A program made the position numbers and the translations under genes. A DNA stretch of 64,000 nt from Saccharothrix luteola (lineage in GTDB: Bacteria > Actinomycetota > Actinomycetes > Mycobacteriales > Pseudonocardiaceae). Location: assembly GCF_020859565.1 (NCBI RefSeq), contig NZ_JAJHUO010000026.1, positions 110,793-174,792 on the forward strand, given 5' to 3'. The notes under the pieces were generated by a model. It worked only from the letters and a program-made list of their open reading frames with translations, did not search any database and was not told the origin of the DNA. This document shows positions 1-8,234 of the stretch, one piece after another; the stretch's first letter is position 1, and each line of letters starts with the position of its first letter.

Positions 1-2
1 AC

Positions 3-563
3 GCCACCGAGGCGCAGATCCGGCCGGCCGTCGAGGCGGGCGCGACGGTGGCCACCCACCTGTTCAACGGGATGCGCCCGCTGCACCACCGCGAGCCCGG
101 CCCGATCGGCGCGCTGCTGGACGACGAGCGCGTCACCGTCGAGCTGATCTGCGACCTGGTGCACCTGCACCCGACCGCCGTCCGCCTCGCCGCACGGCAC
201 GCGGGCGTGCACCGGACCGTCCTGGTGACCGACGCGATCGCGGCGGCGGGTGTCGGCGACGGCGTCTACGACGTGGGCGGCCTGGAGGTGCGGGTGGTGG
301 ACGGCGTGCCGACGCTGGCCGGTGGCGCGTCCCTCGCGGGCAGCACGCTGACCATGGACGCGGCGTTCCGCAACGCGGTGCAGTCGTGCGGCCTGACCAT
401 CGAGGAGGCCGTGCACGCCACCTCGACCCGGCCGGCCCGGCTGCTCGGGTTGCAGGGCCGCACGGGTGAGCTGCGCGCCGGTCTCGCGGCCGACGTCGTG
501 GTGCTGGACGCGGAGCTGAAGCCGCGCGAGGTGATGAGCCGGGGCGCGTGGGTGAAAGACTGA
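3..563 (+). CDS. nagA: N-acetylglucosamine-6-phosphate deacetylase, C-terminal part (5' truncated)
   Basis: This is the C-terminal half of the cytosolic amidohydrolase that deacetylates GlcNAc-6-phosphate in amino-sugar and cell-wall recycling. The frame is already open at the left edge and ends at TGA 561-563, giving about 186 residues against roughly 380 for the full family. Visible signatures are HLFNGMRPLHHREPG (metal/substrate loop), VTDAIAAAG (its Asp is the catalytic residue in NagA) and LAGSTLTMD. The truncation is caused by the window edge, not by mutation. The next small gene starts four bases after the stop, so the two may share a transcript. Confidence 0.93.
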   Translation, partial: ATEAQIRPAVEAGATVATHLFNGMRPLHHREPGPIGALLDDERVTVELICDLVHLHPTAVRLAARHAGVHRTVLVTDAIAAAGVGDGVYDVGGLEVRVVDGVPTLAGGASLAGSTLTMDAAFRNAVQSCGLTIEEAVHATSTRPARLLGLQGRTGELRAGLAADVVVLDAELKPREVMSRGAWVKD

Positions 564-567
564 GCCG

Positions 568-753
568 GTGCCCGAAGACCACGAGAAGCTGGTGGCCGAC
601 GCGTTGCGCGCCCAGGCCACCAGCTCCGGCGCGCATCCCCACGTGCCCGTGCGGCGGGCCCGCCCGGCGTTGGGCGCGGGGTGGGTGCTGCTGCTGGCGG
701 TGCTGCTCGGGCTGGCCGCGGGCACGGTCGTGGCGGTCATGACGCTCAGGTAG
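568..753 (+). CDS. Small single-pass membrane protein
   Basis: This 61-residue protein starts at GTG 568, four bases after the nagA stop. It has a charged N-terminal half (MPEDHEKLVADALRAQ) and one hydrophobic segment at about residues 37-57, ending in TLR. The arrangement suggests one membrane-spanning helix with the N-terminus in the cytoplasm. No family was recognised. Its position between nagA and a DedA gene on the same strand, with very short gaps, argues that it is real and co-transcribed. Function is unknown. Confidence 0.6.
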   Translation: MPEDHEKLVADALRAQATSSGAHPHVPVRRARPALGAGWVLLLAVLLGLAAGTVVAVMTLR

Positions 754-763
754 TGCCTGTACC

Positions 764-1504
764 GTGGTCGCCGTGACGGTCGCGCTCACCTCTTCCACGG
801 TTGCCCTTGGTCCCGATTGGCTCGACCCGCAAATCCTGCTCCAAGGACTCGGGCCGTACATGCTGGTCGGGCTGTGCTTCATCGTCTTCGCGGAGTGCGG
901 CCTGCTGGTGGGGTTCTTCCTGCCCGGCGACTCGCTGCTGTTCACCGCGGGCCTGTTCGTGGCCTCGGGGCTGCTGGACTACCCGCTGTGGCTGGTGTGC
1001 CTGCTGCTCACGGCGTGCGCGCTCGCGGGCAACGTGGTCGGCTACTGGATCGGGTACCGCGCCGGACCGGCGTTGTTCAACAAGCCCGAGTCGAAGATCT
1101 TCAAGAAGGAGTACGTCGACAAGACGCACGAGTTCTTCGACAAGTACGGCGCGCGCGCGATCGTGATGGCCCGGTTCGTGCCGATCGTGCGGACGTTCAT
1201 CACCGCCATGGCGGGCGTCGGCCGGATGGACGCGCGCAAGTACTTCACGTACTCGCTGATCGGCGGCGTCGCCTGGGCCGCGGGCCTCACGGTGCTCGGC
1301 TACTTCCTCGGCCAGATCCAGTTCGTGCGCGACAACCTCGAGATGATCCTGATCCTGATCGTGCTGATCTCGGTCGTCCCGATCATCATCGAGATCGTCA
1401 AGGCGCGCCGCGAGAAGAAGAGCCTGCTCGCGCAGGAAGCCGCCGACATCACCCAGGTCATCGACCGGGTGGACGAGACCCAGCGCATCAAGCCCCTCGA
1501 CTAG
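764..1504 (+). CDS. DedA family membrane protein
   Basis: This 246-residue integral membrane protein belongs to the DedA/SNARE-associated family, whose members are linked to lipid (undecaprenyl-phosphate or phospholipid) translocation and envelope homeostasis. Family signatures are FLPGDSLLF near residue 50 and RFVPIVRTF followed by GVGRM near residues 140-155. About five hydrophobic segments are visible, and the C-terminal tail is charged (KARREKK). Start is GTG 764, with GTG 773 as an alternative; no clear Shine-Dalgarno is seen. A second DedA gene lies at 3254-3919, so the window has two paralogues. Confidence 0.9.
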   Translation: MVAVTVALTSSTVALGPDWLDPQILLQGLGPYMLVGLCFIVFAECGLLVGFFLPGDSLLFTAGLFVASGLLDYPLWLVCLLLTACALAGNVVGYWIGYRAGPALFNKPESKIFKKEYVDKTHEFFDKYGARAIVMARFVPIVRTFITAMAGVGRMDARKYFTYSLIGGVAWAAGLTVLGYFLGQIQFVRDNLEMILILIVLISVVPIIIEIVKARREKKSLLAQEAADITQVIDRVDETQRIKPLD

Positions 1505-1552
1505 AACCCCTGCGGGGTCGCGTCGGTCGTTCGCGCCATCCCGTGCGGTCGC

Positions 1553-1620
1553 GGGGGGGGGGGGGGGGCCCCCCCCCGGGGGGGGCGCGGGGGGGGGGGC
1601 GGGGGGGGGGGGGGGGGGGG
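1553..1620. other. G/C homopolymer block, probable sequencing or assembly artefact
   Basis: Apart from four isolated C or G interruptions, this block consists only of long runs: G16 (1553-1568), C9 (1569-1577), G8 (1578-1585), G11 (1589-1599) and G20 (1601-1620). Nothing else in the window resembles it except the G12 at the right edge. It lies between the 3' ends of a DedA gene and a convergent oxidase gene. Flanking sequence repeats imperfectly: GCGTCGGTCGT occurs at 1520-1530 and again at 1626-1636. Low-quality consensus across a strong hairpin or a gap is the simplest explanation. Confidence 0.8.
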
Positions 1621-1627
1621 CCGCCGC

Positions 1628-1700
1628 GTCGGTCGTCCGGTGCCCATCCTGCGGCGATCACGCTTTTCGATCGTCGCGGGATCGGCGGCGGACGACCGAC
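1628..1700. repeat. 12-bp inverted repeat near convergent gene ends
   Basis: GTCGGTCGTCCG at 1628-1639 is exactly complementary to CGGACGACCGAC at 1689-1700, with a 49-base spacer. It sits about 40 bases beyond the stop of the FAD-linked oxidase gene and could be part of its terminator. It adjoins the suspicious G/C block, so the local sequence is not fully trustworthy. Confidence 0.4.
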
Positions 1701-1739
1701 TTCCAGGCGATCGCGCCGCCGTCTGCGGAGCAGCGGCCA

Positions 1740-3113
1740 TCAAACACTGAACATCGAGCCCGGGTTGAAGAGGTTCTCCGGGTCCAGCGCGCGCTTGATC
1801 TCGCGGTGGACCCGCAGGCCGACCGGGCCGATCTCGCGCGCCAGCCACTCGCGCTTGATCTTGCCGACGCCGTGCTCGCCGGTGATCGTGCCGCCGAGCG
1901 CCAGCCCCAGGGCCAGGATCTCGTCGAACGCCCGCCGCGCCCGCGCGAACTCGTCCGCCGACGCCGCGTCGTAGACGATCGTGGGGTGCATGTTGCCGTC
2001 GCCGGCGTGCCCGACCACGGCGATCCGCAGCGCCACCGACTCGCTGATCCGCTCGCACCCGGCGATCAGGTCGGCGATCCTCGTCCGCGGCACGCACACG
2101 TCGTCGGTCAGCCACGCCCCGTAGATCTCCAGCGCGGGCAGCACGGCGCGCCGCGCGGTCAGCAGGTCGCGCCCCTCGCCGAGGTCGTCGGTGGCGTAGA
2201 CGAGCTCGGCGCCCGCCGCGACGCACGCCTGCTCGATCGCCGCCAGCTCGTGCCGCCCCGCCTCGCCGCCCGCGTCGGACTGGCACATCAGCAGCGCCGC
2301 GCCGGCGTTCAGGTCGGTCTTCAGGTACTGCTCGACGGCCCGGATGGACGTGCGGTCCATGATCTCCATCAACGACGGCACGATGCCCTCGGTCACCACG
2401 CGGCTCACCGCGGCGCCCGCGTCCGCCGTGCTGCCGAACGTGGCCACCAGCGTGGCGGGCGCCTGCGGCAACGGCCGCAGCGCCAGGGTCGCCCGGGTGA
2501 TCACGCCGAGCGTGCCCTCGCTGCCGATGAACAGCTTGGTCAGGTCGTACCCGGCGACGCCCTTGACGGTGCGCCGACCGGTCCGCAGCAGCTCGCCGTC
2601 GGCCAGCACCACGTCGAGCCCCAGCACGGAGTCCGTGGTCACGCCGTACTTCACGCAGCACAGCCCGCCCGCGTTGGTGGACAGGTTCCCGCCGATGGTG
2701 CACCAGTCGTAGCTGGACGGGTCGGGCGGGTAGAACAGCCCGTGCTTCTCCACCGCGCCGCGCAGGTCGAGGTTCACCACGCCCGGCTCGACCACGGCCA
2801 GCCGGTTGTCCGGGTCGACCTCTACGATCGCGTTCATCTTCGTGGTCACGAGCACCACGCAGCCCTCGACGGCGTTCGCCGCGCCGGACAGCCCGCTGCC
2901 CGCCCCGCGCGGCACGATCGGCGTCCGAGCCGCCGCGCAGGCCCGCACGACCGCCTGCACCTGTGCCGCGGACGTCGGCAGCACCACCGCCAGCGGCTGC
3001 CCGTAGGGAGCCAACGGCATCATGTCGCGCTGGTAGCTCGCGGTCACGTCGACGTCGGTCAGCACCGCGTCGGCGCCGACGGCGGAGCGGAGTTCGGCGA
3101 GCAAGGCCTCCAT
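1740..3113 (-). CDS. FAD-linked oxidase, glycolate/D-lactate dehydrogenase (GlcD) type
   Basis: This 457-residue cytosolic flavoprotein of the VAO/GlcD family oxidises 2-hydroxy acids such as D-lactate or glycolate. The N-terminal FAD_binding_4 domain shows PRGAGSGLSGAANAV (about residue 69) and GGNLSTNAGG (about residue 141). The C-terminal FAD-oxidase domain shows GHAGDGNMHP and GEHGVGKIKREWL, the usual metal/substrate-site motifs. Length fits the family. Start is ATG 3113. No GlcE/GlcF partner is adjacent, so it probably acts as a single-subunit enzyme. The substrate cannot be fixed from sequence. Confidence 0.92.
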   Translation of the reverse strand: MEALLAELRSAVGADAVLTDVDVTASYQRDMMPLAPYGQPLAVVLPTSAAQVQAVVRACAAARTPIVPRGAGSGLSGAANAVEGCVVLVTTKMNAIVEVDPDNRLAVVEPGVVNLDLRGAVEKHGLFYPPDPSSYDWCTIGGNLSTNAGGLCCVKYGVTTDSVLGLDVVLADGELLRTGRRTVKGVAGYDLTKLFIGSEGTLGVITRATLALRPLPQAPATLVATFGSTADAGAAVSRVVTEGIVPSLMEIMDRTSIRAVEQYLKTDLNAGAALLMCQSDAGGEAGRHELAAIEQACVAAGAELVYATDDLGEGRDLLTARRAVLPALEIYGAWLTDDVCVPRTRIADLIAGCERISESVALRIAVVGHAGDGNMHPTIVYDAASADEFARARRAFDEILALGLALGGTITGEHGVGKIKREWLAREIGPVGLRVHREIKRALDPENLFNPGSMFSV

Positions 3114-3253
3114 CCGTCCACGCTAACCCGCGTGACGGTGATCACTCCAGTCCGTGTTCACGCCGGTGCGGACCGCCACGTCCCCGAGGCTTCGGCAACG
3201 CGTTATCCCCATGTCGCCCAGTCGACGCCGAGGTCCCACGTAGGCTGCATGGC

Positions 3254-3919
3254 GTGGTGTTGTCCGCAACGTCCGAGACTGTCGCATTCGTTCAGCTCGA
3301 TTCCGCAGGCCCGATGGCCGTGTGGCTGATCACGCTGAGCTTCATCTTCTTCGAGTGCGCCTTCATCTTCGGCCTGTTCCTGCCCGGCGATTCGCTGCTG
3401 TTCGCCGCCGGTGTGGTGCTCGCGTCCCACGAGGCCGAGCTGTCCGCCTGGCTGCTGTCGGGGGTCGCGCTCGCCGTGGCCGTCGTCGGCAACCAGATCG
3501 GCTACTACATCGGCCGGCACACCGGCACCCGCCTGCTGGCCCGCCGCGGCGGCAAGGTCCTCAACAAGGAGAACCTCGCCAAGGCCCGCGACTTCCTCGA
3601 CCGACGAGGCTTCTGGGCGATCGTGCTGGCCCGGTGGATCCCCTGGGTCCGCACGCTGGCGCCGATGATCGCCGGCGCGGCGCGGATGGACCCGAAGCGG
3701 TTCATGCTGGCCACGACCATCGGCGCGATCGCGTGGGTGCCGACGCTGGTGCTGGCCGGCTACTACGGCGCGGGCCTGCTGACCTCCGTGCCGTGGCTGG
3801 AGACGGTGGCGGTCGTCGTGAGCATCGCGTTCTTCGTCTTCGGCACCGCCTACGGCCTGTTCCGGTACCGGCAGGAGATGAAGAAGCCGGTGGACGAAGA
3901 GGTCACCGCGGCGTCGTGA
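3254..3919 (+). CDS. DedA family membrane protein
   Basis: This second DedA-family protein is about 221 residues from GTG 3254 (GTG 3257 or ATG 3314 are alternatives). A longer upstream extension of the frame is Arg/Pro-rich, unlike the family, and overlaps the divergent oxidase gene, so it is rejected. Signatures are FLPGDSLLF and ARWIPWVRTL with GAARMDPKRF. At least four membrane segments are visible. Like its paralogue at 764-1504 it probably takes part in envelope lipid transport. It lies divergent from the FAD-linked oxidase. Confidence 0.87.
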   Translation: MVLSATSETVAFVQLDSAGPMAVWLITLSFIFFECAFIFGLFLPGDSLLFAAGVVLASHEAELSAWLLSGVALAVAVVGNQIGYYIGRHTGTRLLARRGGKVLNKENLAKARDFLDRRGFWAIVLARWIPWVRTLAPMIAGAARMDPKRFMLATTIGAIAWVPTLVLAGYYGAGLLTSVPWLETVAVVVSIAFFVFGTAYGLFRYRQEMKKPVDEEVTAAS

Positions 3920-3922
3920 CGC

Positions 3923-4543
3923 TCACAGCACCTCGGTGATCACGAGGTCGGCGGCGGACTTGGACGCGTTCACCATGAGCGCGTTCACGTGGTCGGTGCC
4001 GTGCAGCACGCGTTCGCTCGCGTCCTCCACCGACCGCCCGTACCGGACGTGCCGGTCGATCAGGCGCGCCACCCGCAGGCCTTCGTCGATCATCAGGAAC
4101 CACGCCTCGTCCAGCACGACCCGCACGCGCTTCCACTTGTCGTACTGCATCAGCAGGTAGTTGCCCTCGGTGACGACCAGCGGCACGGCCGGGTCGACCG
4201 GCACCGCGCACGCGATCGGCTCCTCGATCTCGCGGCGGAACTCCGGCGCGTACACCACGTCGGGCCCGCACGCCTTCAGCCGGCCGAGCAGGTCGACGTA
4301 GCCGGGGACGTCGAACGTGTCCGGCGCGCCCTTGCGGTCGGCGATGCCCAGCCGGTCCAGCTCGCGCTGGGCCAGGTGGAAGCCGTCCATGCCGACCAGG
4401 GCGGCGTCCTCGCCCAGCGCGTCGACCAGCCGGCGCGCCAACGTCGACTTGCCCGAGCCCGGCGCGCCGCCGATGCCGAGGAGCCTGCGCTCACCGGTGT
4501 CCACCAGCAGCCGCGCCCGGTCGACCAGCTCGTCGAACTTCAC
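3923..4543 (-). CDS. P-loop nucleoside/sugar kinase (uridine kinase/FrcK-like)
   Basis: This 206-residue P-loop kinase resembles the nucleoside/nucleotide kinase family found beside sugar transporters (FrcK type) and pantothenate/uridine kinases. The Walker A motif is GGAPGSGKST at about residue 24. GMDGFHL follows, as in phosphoribulokinase/uridine kinase folds, and VVTEGNYLL supplies the Walker B-like strand. Start is GTG 4543, which overlaps the stop of the upstream PfkB gene as GTGA (4540-4543), so translation is probably coupled. The pair is divergent from a LacI regulator. The substrate is unknown; a sugar or sugar phosphate is inferred from context. Confidence 0.82.
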   Translation of the reverse strand: MKFDELVDRARLLVDTGERRLLGIGGAPGSGKSTLARRLVDALGEDAALVGMDGFHLAQRELDRLGIADRKGAPDTFDVPGYVDLLGRLKACGPDVVYAPEFRREIEEPIACAVPVDPAVPLVVTEGNYLLMQYDKWKRVRVVLDEAWFLMIDEGLRVARLIDRHVRYGRSVEDASERVLHGTDHVNALMVNASKSAADLVITEVL

Positions 4544-5373
4544 CCGCTGTCCCGCCACCGTCCCAGCTCCTCCACCCAGTCCCACGCGGTGTGGCGCACC
4601 CGCACCGCGGCGACCTCGTTCGCGGACCGGACGGCGTCCTCCACCGCCAGGCCCTCGGCGACCGCGACCGCCAGGGCACCGTGCCACACGTCGCCCGCGC
4701 CGTTGGTGTCGCGCGCCTCGACAACTCCTACCGGTTGCGAACCGGTGACACCACCACGCGACCAGGTGACGGGACGCGGGCCGTGCGTGCGGATCACCAG
4801 CGGCACGCCCCTGGCGTGCAGCTCGGCCTCCGACAGCTCGAACGCGGCCGAGCACGCGGCCACGTCCACCAGCGGCAGCAGGTCGTCCAGCACGGGTTTC
4901 CAGCTGCCCGCGTCCAGCACCACGGGCACGCCCAAGCGTCTCGCGTGACGTGCGGCCTGGAGGGCGAGCGGCCCGAGGTGGCCGTCCACCAGCACCACGT
5001 CGGACGCCTCCACCAGCGCCGGGTCCACGGCGACGTCCGCGTCGAACCCGGCGGCGTTGCGCGAGATCACGGTCCGCTCGCCGTCGCGCTCGCGCACCGC
5101 GACCATGCTCAGCGCCGGACCGCCGGCGCCGACCGAGCGCACCTCAACCGGGTGCAGCCGCGCCAGCGCGAAGTCGCCGAGCTCGCCGCCCAGCGCGGTC
5201 AGCAGCACGGCCCGGTGCCCCAGCGCGGCCACCGCGCGCGCCGCGTTCGCCGCCGGACCGCCGGGCGACAGGTGCACGCCGAGGGACTGCACCTTCTGCC
5301 CGGGGACGGGGAACTCGGCCACCCGCTGGCTCACGTCGACGGTCGTCAGCCCGACACACAGCACAGAAGCCAC
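4540..5373 (-). CDS. PfkB family carbohydrate kinase
   Basis: This 277-residue PfkB/ribokinase-family kinase phosphorylates a sugar or sugar derivative in the cytosol. The N-terminal substrate region reads LSPGGPAANAARAVAALG at about residues 35-52. The C-terminal signature is DTNGAGDVWHGAL, whose GAGD aspartate is the catalytic base. Start is GTG 5373, preceded by the strong ribosome site AGGAGGGAGG. Its stop overlaps the GTG of the downstream P-loop kinase. A LacI-type operator lies 32 bases upstream, so this two-kinase unit is probably repressed by the divergent LacI protein. Confidence 0.88.
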   Translation of the reverse strand: MASVLCVGLTTVDVSQRVAEFPVPGQKVQSLGVHLSPGGPAANAARAVAALGHRAVLLTALGGELGDFALARLHPVEVRSVGAGGPALSMVAVRERDGERTVISRNAAGFDADVAVDPALVEASDVVLVDGHLGPLALQAARHARRLGVPVVLDAGSWKPVLDDLLPLVDVAACSAAFELSEAELHARGVPLVIRTHGPRPVTWSRGGVTGSQPVGVVEARDTNGAGDVWHGALAVAVAEGLAVEDAVRSANEVAAVRVRHTAWDWVEELGRWRDSG

Positions 5374-5404
5374 GGCGCCTCCCTCCTACCAGGTAAAGTC
5401 CCCA

Positions 5405-5418
5405 CGCAATCGCTTGCG
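5405..5418. promoter_or_regulatory. Candidate LacI-family operator
   Basis: CGCAATCGCTTGCG is a 14-bp near-palindrome with the central CG typical of LacI/PurR-family operators (half-sites CGCAATC and CGCAAGC, 6 of 7 matching). It lies between the divergent PfkB kinase and LacI regulator genes, where a shared operator would be expected. Confidence 0.65.
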
Positions 5419-5441
5419 CCAGCCCGAACGGGGACGAGTCC

Positions 5442-6398
5442 ATGGTCACCATGCGGGAGGTCGCCAGTCTCGCCGGCGTCTCCATCACCACGGTCTCACA
5501 CGTGATCAACGAGACCAGGTCGGTCGCCTCGGCGACCAGGGAACGGGTGCTCAAGGCGATCGAGGAGACCGGCTACACCGGCGACGCCATCGCGCGCTCG
5601 CTCGTCACCGGCGGCACGAAGTCGCTCGGCCTCGCGGTGTCGCTGGTCTCGCACCCGTACTTCGCCGAGCTGATCGCGGCGATCGAGGGCGAGGCCACCA
5701 GGTCGGGCTACACGCTCGTGCTCATCGACACCCGCGACACCGCCGAGTCCGAGCAGGCCGCGGTGCGGATGCTCCGCTCACGGCGGGTGGACGGGGTGCT
5801 GCTCACGCCGACGTCCGGCTCGGCCGCGTTGCCCGAGCTGCGCCGGTTGGGCGTGCCGACGGTGCTGGTGGACCGGCTCACCGTGGCCAAGGACGTCGAC
5901 CAGGTCGGCCCGGAGAACGTGCAGGCCACGTCGACGCTGGTCCGGCACCTGGCCGAGCTGGGCCACCGGCGGATCGGGCTGGTGTCCGGCCAGCCGGGGC
6001 TCGCGACCACGGACGAGCGGGTGCTCGGCTACCGGCTCGGGCTCGGCCGGGCGGGGCTGGCGTGGGACGAGGACCTCGTGCGGCCGTCGTTGGAACCGCT
6101 GCTCGGGCAGGTCTCGGGCGTGGTGGTGAACGACCACCAGGTGCTGGTGGACGTGGTGCGCACGGCGCGGGCGCGCGGTGTCCGGATCGGGTCGGAGCTG
6201 GCGCTGGTGACCTACGACGAGGTGGAGTGGGCCGAGCTGGTCGACCCGCCGCTGACCTCGATGGCGCAGCCCGTGGAGGAGATCGGGCGCACGGCGGTGC
6301 GGCTGCTGCTGGCCCGCATCGAGGACCCGGACCGGGCACCGGAGACGATCCGGCTGCCGCCCGTGCTGCGGCACCGGCAGTCGTGCGGCTGCCACTGA
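5442..6398 (+). CDS. LacI family transcriptional regulator
   Basis: This is a 318-residue sugar-responsive repressor. An N-terminal helix-turn-helix and hinge (MREVASLAGVSITTVSHVIN, then ARSLVTGGTKSLGLAVSLVS) is followed by a periplasmic-binding-protein-like sensor domain of about 260 residues. It ends in CGCH. Start is ATG 5442; ATG 5451 would remove only three residues and is equally plausible. It is divergent from the PfkB/P-loop kinase pair with an operator-like palindrome between them, and it faces a GH76 gene whose stop lies 4 bases from its own. The local operon is the most likely target; the effector is unknown. Confidence 0.93.
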   Translation: MVTMREVASLAGVSITTVSHVINETRSVASATRERVLKAIEETGYTGDAIARSLVTGGTKSLGLAVSLVSHPYFAELIAAIEGEATRSGYTLVLIDTRDTAESEQAAVRMLRSRRVDGVLLTPTSGSAALPELRRLGVPTVLVDRLTVAKDVDQVGPENVQATSTLVRHLAELGHRRIGLVSGQPGLATTDERVLGYRLGLGRAGLAWDEDLVRPSLEPLLGQVSGVVVNDHQVLVDVVRTARARGVRIGSELALVTYDEVEWAELVDPPLTSMAQPVEEIGRTAVRLLLARIEDPDRAPETIRLPPVLRHRQSCGCH

Positions 6399-6402
6399 CG
6401 GC

Positions 6403-7476
6403 TCAGCTCCGCGACGGCGGGATCCCGTCGCGCTCCAGCAGGGCGGCGGCCTCCAGCGCCATCCAGCCGCCGAGCTGGACGGACAGGTCGCGCTCCGGAC
6501 CGTTGCCCTTCACCGCGGGTTCGGACCACTCCGGGCCGAACAGCGGTCCGCTCACCACCGCGGTCCGGTTCGCCCACACCGCGTTCGCCGAGCCGAACAC
6601 GAGGTCCGCCGCGCGTGCCGCCTGGGGCCGGTCGAGCCGCAGCGCGGCCTGCGCCAGGTAGCGGGCGAGGATGCCGCTGAACAGGCCGCCGTCGCCGCCG
6701 CCGTGCCCGCGCAGGACGCCGTCGGTGGCCAGGTGCTTGTCGACGGCGTCGATGATCCGCGCCGCCTTGTCCTGGTAGCGGCCCCCCAGTTCGACGCACG
6801 CGCCGAGCACCACGCCCTGGCAGTAGGTGTAGAAGTTCTTCTCGACCTCGCGGATCGTGCCGTCGGGGTGGACGTGCAGCCCGTCCCACACCAGCCCGGT
6901 CTCCGGGTCCGCCAGGTTGTCCTCGACCCAGTCCACGATGGAACGGGCGCGGGCGAGGTCAGCCCGCGCGCCGAGCCGGGCGAACAGGATCGCCGCCGGA
7001 CCGTTGGCGGGCACGTTCTTGAAGTCGTCGTCGCGCCGCCACCAGATGCCGCCGCCGCCGTGGTCGGTCCAGCCCGCGCGGAGGCGATCGGCGATCGTGG
7101 CGATGGCGTTCGGCTTGGCGATCCCGACTTCCCGCTCGGCGCGCAACAGCGCGAGGCCGAGCCACGCCACGTCGTCGTAGTAGTCGTTGGTCCAGCCGAC
7201 CAGGTTGCGCACGCGGATGCCGCGCACGAGCCGCTGCACCAACGCCACCCGCGCGTCCTTCGGCGAGCGGAGCTGGGCGTCCAGGACGCAGTCCAGCAGG
7301 TGCGCCTGCCACCAATAGCCGAACCGGACGTGCAGCCGGGCGGGCCAGCCGGGCGGCCAGGCGACCGCGCCGAGGGCCGTGCCCGGAACCCCCCAGACCC
7401 GACGCAGGTGCCGGGACTCGACGGCGCGTTCGGCGACACCGGCGCGCGCGGCGAGGAGCTTCGGTGGTGACGTCAC
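6403..7476 (-). CDS. Glycoside hydrolase family 76-like protein
   Basis: This 357-residue protein has the all-alpha barrel pattern of GH76 alpha-1,6-mannanases. The consecutive aspartates in NDYYDDVAWLGLALL (about residue 117) match the catalytic DD pair of the family, and Trp/Gly-rich helices such as GGGGIWWRRDDDFKN follow at even spacing. No signal peptide is visible at the predicted start (GTG 7476), so it is probably cytosolic or the start is misplaced. It converges on the lacI gene. Mannan or mannosylated glycan breakdown is suggested but not proven, and weak members of the family act on other substrates. Confidence 0.8.
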   Translation of the reverse strand: MTSPPKLLAARAGVAERAVESRHLRRVWGVPGTALGAVAWPPGWPARLHVRFGYWWQAHLLDCVLDAQLRSPKDARVALVQRLVRGIRVRNLVGWTNDYYDDVAWLGLALLRAEREVGIAKPNAIATIADRLRAGWTDHGGGGIWWRRDDDFKNVPANGPAAILFARLGARADLARARSIVDWVEDNLADPETGLVWDGLHVHPDGTIREVEKNFYTYCQGVVLGACVELGGRYQDKAARIIDAVDKHLATDGVLRGHGGGDGGLFSGILARYLAQAALRLDRPQAARAADLVFGSANAVWANRTAVVSGPLFGPEWSEPAVKGNGPERDLSVQLGGWMALEAAALLERDGIPPSRS

Positions 7477-7501
7477 CTCACCAGCGTGCCGACTGAACCG
7501 T

Positions 7502-8197
7502 TCAAGAAGCTCGCCGGAACAGTTCCCAGTGGTAGAGCCCCATCGCGACGCTCGTGGTCAGGTTGTAGCTCGACACCTTCGGCCGCATGGGCAGCGAGAC
7601 CACCAGGTCCGCCCGCGCCCGCACCTCGGGCGACAGCCCGTGCCGCTCCGAGCCGAAGGCCAGCACCGCGTCGTCGGGGATCCGCACGTCGCGCAGCTCC
7701 CGGCCGTCGGCGTCGAACGCGATCACCGTGCCGCGGACGTCGTCGATCCCGTCCAGCCGGCCGACGGGCAGCGCGAAGTGCAACCCGGCGCTGCCGCGCA
7801 GGACGTTCGGGTGCCACGGGTCGACGTCGCCGAGCGACACCACCCCACCGGCCCCGAGCCCGGCCGCCACCCGGATCACCGCGCCGAAGTTGCCCAGGTT
7901 GCGCGGGTTGTCCAGCAGCACCAGCGGCGCGCTGCGCCCCTCGCGCCCCCACTCGACCACGGGCCGTTCGGCGAGCCCACCGACCCCGGTCGGGTGCGAC
8001 CGCCCGATGACGCGCTCGAACTCGGCCGCCCCGACCACCCGCGCCTGCTCGAAGACCTCCACGAGGTCGGGCGCGTGGGATCGCGCGAGCCCCACCGCTT
8101 TGTCCCGGTCGAGCACCACCACGGTCCCCACCGATCCCCCGAACCGAACCGCGTGCTTGACCGCGTGAAACCCTTCGAGGACCACTCGCTGGACCAC
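7502..8197 (-). CDS. TrmH/SpoU family RNA 2'-O-methyltransferase
   Basis: This 231-residue SPOUT-fold methyltransferase uses SAM to methylate the 2'-OH of tRNA or rRNA. The three SpoU motifs are present in order: NPRNLGNFGAVIR (motif 1), LAFGSERHGLS (motif 2) and LPMRPKVSSYNLTTSVAM (motif 3, forming the knotted SAM site). The N-terminal 80 residues resemble the substrate-binding extension of this family. Start is GTG 8197. The target nucleotide cannot be read from the sequence. Confidence 0.87.
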   Translation of the reverse strand: MVQRVVLEGFHAVKHAVRFGGSVGTVVVLDRDKAVGLARSHAPDLVEVFEQARVVGAAEFERVIGRSHPTGVGGLAERPVVEWGREGRSAPLVLLDNPRNLGNFGAVIRVAAGLGAGGVVSLGDVDPWHPNVLRGSAGLHFALPVGRLDGIDDVRGTVIAFDADGRELRDVRIPDDAVLAFGSERHGLSPEVRARADLVVSLPMRPKVSSYNLTTSVAMGLYHWELFRRAS

Positions 8198-8234
8198 GTC
8201 ACCCCCGGCGTCGGTACGACCGTGGCGATCGTAG

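Noticed and set aside
2963..3253. An N-terminal extension of the second DedA protein.
   Set aside because: It overlaps the oxidase gene on the other strand and is Arg/Pro-rich; DedA homology begins just after GTG 3254.
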